Source: an uncultured Blautia sp. (GTDB lineage: Bacteria > Bacillota > Clostridia > Lachnospirales > Lachnospiraceae). From it: 39,489 bases of DNA. A program made the position numbers and the translations under genes. Within the stretch, counting starts at the first letter, position 1, and each line of letters starts with the position of its first letter. The stretch lies in assembly GCF_934372025.1 (NCBI RefSeq), contig NZ_CAKROJ010000016.1, positions 1 through 39,489 of the forward strand, read 5' to 3'. Under the pieces are notes generated by a model, which saw only the letters and a list, made by a program, of their open reading frames with translations, had not been told where the DNA came from and ran no database searches. Below, piece after piece: positions 30,598 through 38,757 of this stretch.

Positions 30598-31830
30598 TTA
30601 TTTATTGATGATCGCGATCTTAAGACCTGTCATTGCAAGGTTTGTCTGATGTGCCTCGTTGATCTGCTCAAGCGGGAATCTGTCTGTGATAAGATCAGAC
30701 ATCGGAAGTCCGATTGCTTTTGCTCTCTTAAGGAAATCAAATGTTGTTGCATAATCTCTCAGTGTGTATACCCAGGAACCAACCAGGTTGATTTCTTTGG
30801 AACACAGATCGAAGTGTGGGTTGATTGTTGCATCTCCACCATTGATGAAGAAACCAAGCTCGCAAAGTCCACCGCCGTTGCGGATGAATTTGTAGATGTT
30901 TGAATGAGCGTGCGGGTTTCCTGTACACTGGAATGCAAAATCTGCAAGATGTCCGCCCTGAGCTTCTTTAACAGCTTCTGTAAGAGCTTCAACACCTTTG
31001 TACTGTGTAAAGTCAACGGATACTTCAGCGCCCATCTTCTTAGCGAAATCAAGACGTTTTGCATTTCCGTCTACTGCACAGATATTTTCGATACCCATTG
31101 TACGAAGAATAGCAATACAGATAAGACCGATCGGTCCACATCCCTGAACAACAACTCTTGAGTTGAATTTAAGGATTCCTGTAGTTTTTGCTCTTTCTAC
31201 TGCATGGATAAGTACTGCACATGGCTCGATCAGGATACGGGAATCCAGATCCAGATCACTTACGTTGAAGAATGTAGATCCGAAGGATCCTCCTCTGATC
31301 AGGATGTAATCAGAGAACCATCCGTTAAGATGTACATCATCATCCGGAAGAAGTCCGTATACATCTGCTCCACCAACGTTTTTCTTGTTGAGGTCGAACA
31401 TTGTGATTTCCGGATCATCTTTGAAGATCATACATGTAACAACTTTATCGCCGACTTTAACTGGTTTTCCAGCTGTGTCAACTTTAACGTTTTTACCCAT
31501 TTTTACAATTTCACCAGTTCCCTCGTGGCCAAGTGCTACAGGGATCAGGCTGAATGGGTCTCTCTTGAATTCGTGTGCGTCAGTTCCGCAGATACCGCAT
31601 CCTTCAACTTTAACAAGGATATCGTCATCTCCAACTTCCGGCATTGGGAATTCTTTGATTTCATAGTGTTCCAGGGCTGTCAGCATAGCAACGTGAGCTG
31701 TTTTCGGGATAACCGGATCAGCTGTTGGAGCTGCTGTTGCTGGAGCTGCCTGTGCTGCTGGTGCGTTTCCGGTCATTCCGGAAAGTACCTGTTTAACGAT
31801 TTCTTCAATATTTACATTGTTCATATCCAT
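30598..31830 (-). CDS. Zinc-type alcohol dehydrogenase with N-terminal targeting peptide
   Basis: The protein has 410 residues. An N-terminal amphipathic helix (NIEEIVKQVLSGM) and an alanine/proline-rich linker (about 22-42) precede a medium-chain dehydrogenase. It has the catalytic zinc context GCGICGTDAHEF...GHEGTGE and the Rossmann motif VVQGCGPIGL. The usual four-cysteine structural-zinc loop is missing: the region VTCMIFKDDPEITMFD has one cysteine. The helix-linker layout matches cargo of compartments, so it acts inside, as a lactaldehyde reductase or propanol dehydrogenase that recycles NADH. Which of the two it prefers cannot be read from the sequence. Confidence 0.92.
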   Translation of the reverse strand: MDMNNVNIEEIVKQVLSGMTGNAPAAQAAPATAAPTADPVIPKTAHVAMLTALEHYEIKEFPMPEVGDDDILVKVEGCGICGTDAHEFKRDPFSLIPVALGHEGTGEIVKMGKNVKVDTAGKPVKVGDKVVTCMIFKDDPEITMFDLNKKNVGGADVYGLLPDDDVHLNGWFSDYILIRGGSFGSTFFNVSDLDLDSRILIEPCAVLIHAVERAKTTGILKFNSRVVVQGCGPIGLICIAILRTMGIENICAVDGNAKRLDFAKKMGAEVSVDFTQYKGVEALTEAVKEAQGGHLADFAFQCTGNPHAHSNIYKFIRNGGGLCELGFFINGGDATINPHFDLCSKEINLVGSWVYTLRDYATTFDFLKRAKAIGLPMSDLITDRFPLEQINEAHQTNLAMTGLKIAIINK

Positions 31831-31848
31831 TTTAAACTTTCCTCCTGA

Positions 31849-33237
31849 TTAGCGAATGCAAAGGCTGTCTGACATTACGCAGCGACGTCTCTTTGTAAAG
31901 GTGCTTGCGCTTGTAAGTCCTTCACCTGTACGGCTTGCGATTGTGAATGTACAGAATCCTTCTCCACCGAATCCAAGTGCAGAATAGGACGGGCCGTTCT
32001 TAACAAGGATTGCAGTATCGATTGCTTTCGCATATTTGGTAATGTTGTCAACGTTCTTGGAATGGATGTGTGCTGAATGACGGTTGCCATGTTCAAGCCA
32101 TACAGCCTGTTCTACAGCATCATCAAAATCTTTTGCTCTTACGATTCCAAGGATTGGCATCATAAGCTCTGTTGTGATAAGCGGATGTTCCTTCGGTCCT
32201 TCGAAGATGATGCAGCGGATATTTGCCGGTGCGTTTACTCCGATCATGGAAAGAAGTGTTCTAGCATCACGACCTACACATTTACGGTTCAGTTTACCGC
32301 CTGCCAGAACAACTTCTGTTAATTTGTCCTGTTCTTCTTTGGAAGCCAGATAGCAGTCGTTTTCTGTCAGCATGTAATGCATCAGTTCATCAACTACAGA
32401 AGATACAGCTACAACTTCCTTCTCTGCGATACATGGAAGGTTGTTATCGAATGTACATCCGTTTACGATGTCCTGAGCTGCTTTACGGATATCAGCTGTT
32501 TCATCAACAACTGCCGGTGGGTTACCTGCACCAGCTCCGATTCCTCTCTTACCGGAGGAAAGAACTGCTGTAACAACGCCAGGGCCGCCTGTTGCTGCGA
32601 TAAGCGGGATATCTTTATGTTTCATCATGATATTGCTTGTTTCAAGGGTAGGTTTTTCTACTGTTACTGCAATGTTGTCAGGTCCGCCTGCTTCAAGGGA
32701 AGCTTCGTTCACCAGATTGATTGCAAAGATAGAAGTTTTGATTGCTGCCGGATGCGGGTTGAATACTACTGTATTTCCGCCTGCCAGCATACCCATTGTA
32801 TTGCAGAGGATTGTTTCACTCGGGTTGGTACAAGGTGTGATCGCACCGATTACACCAAATGGTCCCATCTCGATCAGAGTAAGTCCTCTGTCTCCTGACC
32901 ATGCAGTTGTTGTGATGTCTTCTGTACCAGGTGTTTTGTCTGCTACCAGATGATGTTTCAGGATTTTGTCTCCAACGTTACCCATTCCTGTTTCATCAAC
33001 ACCCATACGAGCCATGATTTCTGCATTTTCTTTGATTTTTTTACGGATGCAGGTGATGATTTTTTCTCTCTGATCCATGGACATCTTCTTAACGATCAGT
33101 TCAGACTTCTTAGCAGCCTCAATTGCATCGTTCATATCTTTGAAGATACCATGTTTTCCGGTCGGAGCATCTGCAATCTGCATTTTTGCCATTACTTCCT
33201 GTACAATATCCTGTACCATGCTCTCACTGATTGGCAT
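31849..33237 (-). CDS. pduP: CoA-acylating propionaldehyde dehydrogenase (PduP family)
   Basis: The protein has 462 residues. Residues 1-20 (SESMVQDIVQEVMAKM) form the classic N-terminal targeting helix, followed by a short linker and the aldehyde dehydrogenase domain. The catalytic cysteine is C269 in DNNLPC. Further motifs are ITPCTNPSETILCNTMGML and TGGPGVVTAVLSSGK. It oxidises propionaldehyde to propionyl-CoA with NAD+ in the compartment lumen. AGGAGG lies 8 bases before the ATG. Confidence 0.95.
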   Translation of the reverse strand: MPISESMVQDIVQEVMAKMQIADAPTGKHGIFKDMNDAIEAAKKSELIVKKMSMDQREKIITCIRKKIKENAEIMARMGVDETGMGNVGDKILKHHLVADKTPGTEDITTTAWSGDRGLTLIEMGPFGVIGAITPCTNPSETILCNTMGMLAGGNTVVFNPHPAAIKTSIFAINLVNEASLEAGGPDNIAVTVEKPTLETSNIMMKHKDIPLIAATGGPGVVTAVLSSGKRGIGAGAGNPPAVVDETADIRKAAQDIVNGCTFDNNLPCIAEKEVVAVSSVVDELMHYMLTENDCYLASKEEQDKLTEVVLAGGKLNRKCVGRDARTLLSMIGVNAPANIRCIIFEGPKEHPLITTELMMPILGIVRAKDFDDAVEQAVWLEHGNRHSAHIHSKNVDNITKYAKAIDTAILVKNGPSYSALGFGGEGFCTFTIASRTGEGLTSASTFTKRRRCVMSDSLCIR

Positions 33238-33277
33238 GAGATTGTCCTCCTTTAATGTCTACCACTTATTGGATGAA

Positions 33278-34144
33278 TTATTTCATTCCAAGCTGTGCCA
33301 TAACCTGTTTTGTGATGTTTGCTACGAGTTCAGCGTCTGCATTTGCTGCCGGAGCTGCTTCTTTTGCACAGTCACCACCAACGAAATCATACTGATATCC
33401 TGGGAACTGTTTGTAATCTTCGTTATGACAAGCGCCGCCGCAGTTATGGCAGTTTACACCGTCTTTGTTCTGGCAAAGGCTTGCAGGATGTTTTCCTGGC
33501 ATACCGAATTTACGACGGATCGCATACAGTTTTTTGATGTTTTCTTTGTCGAATTCCTTCGGTCCGCCGAGCAGTTTGCTCTGGTACAGAAGCTGTGCAT
33601 AGAATTCTACGGATTCCATCTTCATGTATGCAGCGTTGAGGTCTGTGCTCCATGTAAGAGCTCCGTGGTTCTCAAGAAGAACTGCATCGAAGTATGGAAG
33701 GTATTTTTCAAGGTTATCCGGAATTTCCATTGTGGAAGGTGTGCCGTACTCAGCGATCGGAACGCATCCAAGAGCGATAACTGCTTCTGGCATGATCGGC
33801 TGTGTAAGCGGGATACCAGCGATAGCGAATGATGTAGCATAGATTGGATGAGCATGTACTACAGATCCTACGTCTGGTCTCTTCTGATATACTCTCATAT
33901 GCATTTTGATCTCAGAAGATGGTTTGAATCCCGGGTTAGCCTGGATAACGTTACCCTGAGCATCTACTTTACAGATGAACTCTGGTGTCATGAATCCTTT
34001 AGATACGCCTGTAGGTGTGCAAAGGAATTCATTGTCATTCAGTTTTACGGAAATGTTTCCGTCATTTGCTGCAACCATGTTACGGTTGTAGATACGTCTT
34101 CCGATGTCACAGATCTGTTTTTTGATTTCAAATTCGTTTACCAT
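33278..34144 (-). CDS. fucA: L-fuculose-phosphate aldolase with C-terminal targeting peptide
   Basis: The protein has 288 residues from the ATG at 34142-34144 (AGGAGG 9 bases upstream); a longer frame upstream is not supported. The class II aldolase domain (about 1-215) has the catalytic glutamate E78 (PSSEIKMHM) and zinc histidines H97 and H99 (VVHAHP) and LENHGALTW. It is about 70 residues longer than E. coli FucA. The extra part has a four-cysteine cluster (CQNKDGVNCHNCGGACHN) and a final helix (ELVANITKQVMAQLGM) that looks like a targeting peptide. It cleaves fuculose-1-phosphate to DHAP and L-lactaldehyde; rhamnulose-1-phosphate is also possible. It is the first gene after its own promoter at 34244-34272. 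Confidence 0.93.
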   Translation of the reverse strand: MVNEFEIKKQICDIGRRIYNRNMVAANDGNISVKLNDNEFLCTPTGVSKGFMTPEFICKVDAQGNVIQANPGFKPSSEIKMHMRVYQKRPDVGSVVHAHPIYATSFAIAGIPLTQPIMPEAVIALGCVPIAEYGTPSTMEIPDNLEKYLPYFDAVLLENHGALTWSTDLNAAYMKMESVEFYAQLLYQSKLLGGPKEFDKENIKKLYAIRRKFGMPGKHPASLCQNKDGVNCHNCGGACHNEDYKQFPGYQYDFVGGDCAKEAAPAANADAELVANITKQVMAQLGMK

Positions 34145-34243
34145 GCTTATTTTCCTCCTAAAGCAATTTGGTTTTTTTGCAGTTGTCAGGTGACCGGATT
34201 CCAATCCCTGAGCACCTGCGTGTGTTATTTTATTTCTAAGGAG

Positions 34244-34272
34244 ATTTTACTCCTTATTTACAGGATTGTCAA
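34244..34272 (-). promoter_or_regulatory. Promoter of the fucA-pdu shell operon
   Basis: On the minus strand, TTGACA (34272-34267) and TAAAAT (34249-34244) are 17 bases apart, a near-perfect sigma-A promoter. It lies about 100 bases upstream of the fucA start, so the operon from fucA onward can be expressed separately from the glycyl radical enzyme and its activase. Confidence 0.8.
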
Positions 34273-34335
34273 GATTTTATCGTTGTTTTATGTTGTTTTT
34301 ATCGTGATTAAAATGTTGTTTTTGTTGTTTTTCGA
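34273..34335 (-). promoter_or_regulatory. Phased T-rich repeats upstream of the fucA promoter
   Basis: Reading the plus strand, variants of TGTTTTTAT start at about 34273, 34284, 34294, 34316 and 34326, roughly one helical turn apart, immediately upstream of the -35 box. They fill the gap between the activase stop and the promoter. GTTTTATGTTG also occurs in the array upstream of the glycyl radical enzyme promoter. They may bind the DeoR regulator or form curved UP-element DNA. Confidence 0.55.
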
Positions 34336-35127
34336 TCATCCACCTATTTGAACCTGTAAAGAACTCACGGATTCTGCAGCTTTTTTCAGTGTCTGCATAT
34401 GTTCCGTTGTCGGAGGAAGAATTCCTTCCATTAAATAAGGTCTTCCAAGGCCGATATATTTATCCTGTCCAAGCCTGTGATACGGAAGAAGATGAAGATG
34501 TTCCACACCCGGAAGTGTGTTTGCGAACTCTGCGATTCCCTGAATCTCTTCTACTGTATCATTAAATGTTGGAATAACCGGAACACGAATGATCAGCTTG
34601 CACTGACCTGAAAGTGCAACCTTACGCGCATTCTCCATCATAAGATCATTTGCACGTCCTGTAAATTCTTTGTGTTTTACCGGATTGGTGTGCTTGATAT
34701 CCATCAGATAAAGATCTAAATAAGGAAGAATCTTTTCAATCGTCTCATACGGAGCACATGCCATGCTCTCAAGAGCCGTATTGATTCCTCTTTCCTTTGC
34801 TGCTCTGAGCAGATCTCTTGCAAAATCCGGCTGGCAGAGGCTTTCCCCTCCGGAAAGGGTAAGTCCGCCTCCAGATCTCCTGTAATATGGGCGATCCTGT
34901 TCAACTACTTCAATCATCTCACCGACAGTCACGTCTCTTCCGATCACTTTGTCTTCGCCAAGAACCTTCATTGTCTGGATCTTGTATTCCTGTGATTCCG
35001 GATTGCAGCACCATCTGCATCTAAGAACACAGCCTTTCAGAAAAACAATTGTGCGGATTCCCGGGCCATCGTGGATTGAGTAACGCTGGATGTCAAAAAT
35101 ACGGCCTTTTGTCTGTAGATAGTTCAT
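34336..35127 (-). CDS. Glycyl radical enzyme activase (radical SAM)
   Basis: The protein has 263 residues. The radical-SAM motif is C33-x3-C37-x2-C40 (CVLRCRWC), followed by GGLTLSGGESL for S-adenosylmethionine binding. The usual ferredoxin-like insert with two extra four-cysteine clusters, seen in many activases, is absent: only about 45 residues separate C40 from the GGE motif and none of them fit. It therefore resembles pyruvate formate-lyase activase in layout. It generates the glycyl radical on the enzyme encoded 10 bases upstream. Confidence 0.95.
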   Translation of the reverse strand: MNYLQTKGRIFDIQRYSIHDGPGIRTIVFLKGCVLRCRWCCNPESQEYKIQTMKVLGEDKVIGRDVTVGEMIEVVEQDRPYYRRSGGGLTLSGGESLCQPDFARDLLRAAKERGINTALESMACAPYETIEKILPYLDLYLMDIKHTNPVKHKEFTGRANDLMMENARKVALSGQCKLIIRVPVIPTFNDTVEEIQGIAEFANTLPGVEHLHLLPYHRLGQDKYIGLGRPYLMEGILPPTTEHMQTLKKAAESVSSLQVQIGG

Positions 35128-35137
35128 AGTTTACCTC

Positions 35138-37663
35138 TTAGAAGCCCTGCTCTGTTCTTCTGATGATATCATCCTGAAGGGAACGGGACAGTGTTGTAAA
35201 CAGCGCACTGTAACCTGCAACACGAACAACCAGATGAGCATATTTTTCCGGATGCTTCTGTGCATCAAGAAGTGTCTCTCTGTCAACAACGTTGAACTGC
35301 ATATGCATACCTTTCTGATCAAAGAAGGTACGGATCAGAGCAACAAATTTTTCCAGTCCTTCTCTTCCGGCCAGTGCGGACGGATGGAATTTCTGATTGA
35401 ACAGTGTACCATTGGATACGATAAAGTGATCCAGTCTGGAAACTGATGTTGCAGCTGCAGTCGGTCCGTTAACGTCCTTGCCAGCACTAGGTGAAACACC
35501 ATCAGCAACTGGTGTATGTGCATAACGGCCATCTGGTGTGGCACCTGTCTGTCCGCCAAGCGGAACGTTTGCAGATACCGGATAAAGACCTGCCTGGAAC
35601 TGTCCGCCTCTTGGATTGTGATATTTAAGGAGCGGGCGGCTGTATGTATATGCTACATCTCTTGCGAAGTAGTCCACATCATCAATCGCATTACCGAATT
35701 TCGGAACCTCATCGATCATGTGATGGATCTCTGTGAATCTGCGAAGCTGTTCTTCTGTAGGTTTTAATCTTGCTACAGTCTGCGCAACGGCTTTGGCTGT
35801 ATCTGTGTTGATCGCCATTCCGCCTTCCTGCATTCCTTTCAGGATCATTTCTGTCATATCAGAAATAGACTGTTCGTCAAGGCCCTTGTCATAGTTCCAG
35901 GCCAGAGCCTCTTTCATCTCTTTCATGGAAACTTTCTTTTCTTCATAAACAAGCTTACGGATTGCATACAGGGAATCTGCCATGTTCGCAATACCAAATC
36001 CCTGTGGACCAGTGAAGTTATAAACAGCTCCACCTTCCTGAACAGTAAGTCCCTTGCTGATACAGTCATCAACCATACATGATTCATACGGAAGCGGAAC
36101 TCTCTCTGCGTGAGCCACATCGATTGCATTGTCTGCATTTACCATAAGCGAAATGCAGTATTCCATCTGTTTCTTATAAGCATCATAGAATTCTTCGAAT
36201 GTAGTCATCTGTGTGACATCACCTGTCTGAACTCCAACCAGCTCTCCCTTATCCATACCATTGGAGAATACCAGTTCAAGTGGGCGGCACATATTGAAGA
36301 ATGCTGCATCATGCCATCCATCTGTCTTGCCGGCTTTCTGAGGTTCTACGCATCCGATAATATTGTATTCACGGGCATCCTCAAGAGTCAGTCCTCTGCT
36401 CTGGAGTGCCGGAATAATAACTTCATCGTTGTAGTATGCCGGAAGACCGATACCTGTTCTTGTAAGCTCAGCTGCTTTGATCAGCAGTTCATGAGGGGAT
36501 CCATTCCATACACGGATGGAAAGTGAAGGCATCGGAAGGTGTACATGCATGGATGCAAGGATACACATAACAGAAAGATCATTCGTAACGTCGTTTCCGT
36601 ATTTATCCTGTCCGCCAACGATCAGGTTCTGGAAAAGACTGTATCCTGCAAATCCTTCTGCGGATGCTGCGTCACGGACTTTGTTAAGGTCGTTTAATTT
36701 AACCCAGATACAATCCAGAAGTTCCTGTGCGGATTCTCTGGTGATGATACCCTTATCAAGATCTGCCTTATAATAAGGATACATATACTGATCAAATCGT
36801 CCCGGAGAGATTGAATGTCCGCTTGATTCAACCTGAAGGAGCTGCTGTACAAACCAGAAGGACTGGCATGCTTCATAGAAGCTTGTAGCTCCATTTGCCG
36901 GTACACGGCTGCAGTTCTCGGAAATCTGCAGAAGTTCCTGTTTTCTTACAGGATCATTACACTCAGCTGCCATCTTTGAAGCCAGCTCTGCATAACGTTC
37001 AGCGTATTCAATAACTGCCTGACAGGAAAGAATAACCGCATTCAGGAAGTGAGATTTTTTCACATAGTTGCCATCTCCAACCTGACATTTTGAAAGTTCT
37101 GTTTTTGCTCTGTCAATGATTCCCTTGTAACCGATCTCAAGTACTTCCTCATACTTGACAGTTACATGTCCGACACCATTATAAAAATAGTTGCCCGGTG
37201 TAAAAATGTTGTGTTCAATTGCTTTGATTGCTTCCGGAGCCATATAAGATGTAGCAAGATCACTAGAAGTTTTGCCTTTCCAGTATTTGTGCACTTCTCT
37301 TAACTCCTGTTTGGTCTCTTCTGCAATAAAAAACGGGTCCGCGCTCCTCGTTTCAACGGTATCCAGTTCATCCTCCAGCCACTGATAGGAAAATTCCGGG
37401 AATGTCTGGCATCCTCTCGGCGCGATTGTGCTGCTTCCAACAATCAGTTCATCATCACGAATAATGATCGGAATATTCCGGAGAATATGAGCGAAAGCTT
37501 CCGCACGTCTTGTTACGATCGGCTCACCTTCTGTAGCCTTGTATGATTCTGTTATCAACTTGGCTCTGGCAGATTCGATTACCGGCATCTTCGCATAAAG
37601 TGCTTTCACCAGCTTCGGAATTCTGGATGACTTTGGAACATCTGTGGTATTAAACATCTCCAC
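35138..37663 (-). CDS. Glycyl radical 1,2-propanediol dehydratase (B12-independent)
   Basis: The protein has 841 residues counted from the GTG at 37661-37663; the ATG two codons later (37655-37657) is also possible, since the ribosome site AAGGAG lies 4 or 10 bases upstream. Active-site residues in this numbering are H166 (GVGH), H283/S284 (SSGHSIS), C438 and E440 (GCVEP) and D452, with the radical glycine G817 in RVAGYSA. The set H/S/C/E/D matches the glycerol/propanediol dehydratase branch, not pyruvate formate-lyase or choline lyase. It dehydrates 1,2-propanediol to propionaldehyde. No targeting peptide is visible at either end, unlike most other enzymes of the locus. It is expressed from a consensus promoter at 37789-37817. 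Confidence 0.95.
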   Translation of the reverse strand: MEMFNTTDVPKSSRIPKLVKALYAKMPVIESARAKLITESYKATEGEPIVTRRAEAFAHILRNIPIIIRDDELIVGSSTIAPRGCQTFPEFSYQWLEDELDTVETRSADPFFIAEETKQELREVHKYWKGKTSSDLATSYMAPEAIKAIEHNIFTPGNYFYNGVGHVTVKYEEVLEIGYKGIIDRAKTELSKCQVGDGNYVKKSHFLNAVILSCQAVIEYAERYAELASKMAAECNDPVRKQELLQISENCSRVPANGATSFYEACQSFWFVQQLLQVESSGHSISPGRFDQYMYPYYKADLDKGIITRESAQELLDCIWVKLNDLNKVRDAASAEGFAGYSLFQNLIVGGQDKYGNDVTNDLSVMCILASMHVHLPMPSLSIRVWNGSPHELLIKAAELTRTGIGLPAYYNDEVIIPALQSRGLTLEDAREYNIIGCVEPQKAGKTDGWHDAAFFNMCRPLELVFSNGMDKGELVGVQTGDVTQMTTFEEFYDAYKKQMEYCISLMVNADNAIDVAHAERVPLPYESCMVDDCISKGLTVQEGGAVYNFTGPQGFGIANMADSLYAIRKLVYEEKKVSMKEMKEALAWNYDKGLDEQSISDMTEMILKGMQEGGMAINTDTAKAVAQTVARLKPTEEQLRRFTEIHHMIDEVPKFGNAIDDVDYFARDVAYTYSRPLLKYHNPRGGQFQAGLYPVSANVPLGGQTGATPDGRYAHTPVADGVSPSAGKDVNGPTAAATSVSRLDHFIVSNGTLFNQKFHPSALAGREGLEKFVALIRTFFDQKGMHMQFNVVDRETLLDAQKHPEKYAHLVVRVAGYSALFTTLSRSLQDDIIRRTEQGF

Positions 37664-37724
37664 GCTTCTCCTTTCTTATGATGTCTCGAACACCATATCT
37701 CATATGTATCAGCAGACGTGCCAC
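37650..37724 (-). CDS. Possible 24-residue leader ORF overlapping the dehydratase start
   Basis: A GTG at 37722-37724 has a perfect AGGAGG (37730-37735) 5 bases upstream and opens a 24-codon frame (MARLLIHMRYGVRDIIRKEK plus 4 residues). It ends at 37650, overlapping the glycyl radical enzyme start in another frame. The peptide is strongly basic and matches nothing I know. The palindrome GTGCCAGTGGCAC (37718-37730) covers its start codon. It could couple translation to the dehydratase or be a chance frame. Confidence 0.3.
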   Translation of the reverse strand: MARLLIHMRYGVRDIIRKEKRGDV

Positions 37725-37788
37725 TGGCACCTCCTCGATATGCAATGCAAATCAGAGTGCGAAAGTACGCCACGATTCATATGTTTCC

Positions 37789-37817
37789 ATTATACCTTAC
37801 CGTCACCAAAATGTCAA
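37789..37817 (-). promoter_or_regulatory. Consensus promoter of the glycyl radical enzyme operon
   Basis: On the minus strand, TTGACA (37817-37812) and TATAAT (37794-37789) are exactly 17 bases apart: both hexamers are perfect sigma-A consensus. Transcription would start near 37782, giving a leader of about 120 bases. Such a strong promoter is likely to be controlled by a repressor or by sequences in the leader. Confidence 0.88.
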
Positions 37818-37837
37818 CAAAATCCAACATTACTCCT

Positions 37838-37893
37838 TGTTTATTTATGCGGTTTTTATTGTGGTTTTTATTTGTTTTATGTTGGTTTTTATT
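37838..37893 (-). promoter_or_regulatory. Phased T-rich repeats upstream of the dehydratase promoter
   Basis: GGTTTTTATT occurs exactly at 37851-37860, 37863-37872 and 37884-37893, with a variant (TGTTTTAT) at 37873-37880 and a weaker one near 37838. Starts are 10 to 12 bases apart. The array is about 20 to 75 bases upstream of the -35 box and also upstream of the divergent PHP gene. It resembles the array at 34273-34335. It may be a DeoR-family operator set or curved DNA. Confidence 0.55.
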
Positions 37894-38015
37894 TGGAATA
37901 TGATTTTCCGGTTGACTTTTGTGGTTTTGACTGCCATACTGAAATCAAGATAGAATTTTCAACTAAAAAGCTGATGATTTTTCTCTATTTTTACAGATCA
38001 AAGGGAGTGAACATT

Positions 38016-38729
38016 ATGTATCTTTCTGATGTGCATACGCATTCTGTTGCAAGTGGCCACGGTACCACCTGTACGATTTCCGATATGGCAAAGGCTGCTT
38101 CAAAGAAAGGATTAAGACTGCTCGGAATCACGGATCATGGTCCGGGAACGCTTGCTGCCGGAACTTCTTCCTATTTCAGAAGTCTTACATATGCTCCAAA
38201 GAAAAGATTTGGAATCGAGCTTTTATTTGGCGTGGAATTAAATATTCTGGATATCGACGGTCATCTGGATCTGAATGATGAACTGCTCGGAGAACTGGAC
38301 TATGCGATTGCAAGTATGCATGCGCAGAATTATCGAAGTGGATCTGTTAAAGAAAACACCAGTGCTTATCTCAATGCCATGACACATCCGTGCGTCAAGA
38401 TTCTTGGCCATTGTGACAATCCGACTTTTCCGGTCGATTACGAAACTCTGGCTGTCGGCGCCAAAGAAAATGGGGTTATTTTTGAGATTAATGAGGCGTC
38501 GCTTGCTCCTTATGGATATCGTGGGGATACGAGAGATAATAACAAGGAAATTCTGAAGTATTGCATGAAGTATGAGATTCCGATCGTGCTGTCGAGCGAC
38601 AGTCATGGTGCGGAGCATATCGGGGATTTTACGTGTGCGGCGGAGTTTGTGCATGAAGTGATGTTCCCTGAGAAGATGATACTGAATAATGATATTCCTC
38701 GGCTGAAGATGATACTGAGCGAGAGGTAG
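38016..38729 (+). CDS. PHP-domain phosphohydrolase (YcdX/histidinol-phosphatase-like)
   Basis: The protein has 237 residues from the ATG at 38016-38018 (GGGAG 8 bases upstream); a longer open frame upstream crosses the promoter region and is not coding. Metal-binding motifs of the PHP superfamily are present: DVHTHS at the N-terminus, GITDHGPG, FGVELNI, ILGHCDNP and SSDSHGAEHIGDF. It would hydrolyse a phosphate ester with a trinuclear metal centre. The layout resembles YcdX. It is divergent from the glycyl radical enzyme and its substrate is unknown. Confidence 0.9.
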   Translation: MYLSDVHTHSVASGHGTTCTISDMAKAASKKGLRLLGITDHGPGTLAAGTSSYFRSLTYAPKKRFGIELLFGVELNILDIDGHLDLNDELLGELDYAIASMHAQNYRSGSVKENTSAYLNAMTHPCVKILGHCDNPTFPVDYETLAVGAKENGVIFEINEASLAPYGYRGDTRDNNKEILKYCMKYEIPIVLSSDSHGAEHIGDFTCAAEFVHEVMFPEKMILNNDIPRLKMILSER

Positions 38730-38757
38730 GAACTATATATTATAATATATTATAACG

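Noticed and set aside
33077..33832. 251-codon plus-strand frame spanning pduP and fucA
   Set aside because: It crosses two real genes and their ribosome sites on the other strand; composition is that of a shadow frame.
37644..38015. Longer N-terminus for the PHP protein
   Set aside because: The extra 124 codons cover the dehydratase promoter and T-rich array, give a low-complexity phenylalanine-rich peptide, and a good ribosome site precedes the ATG at 38016.
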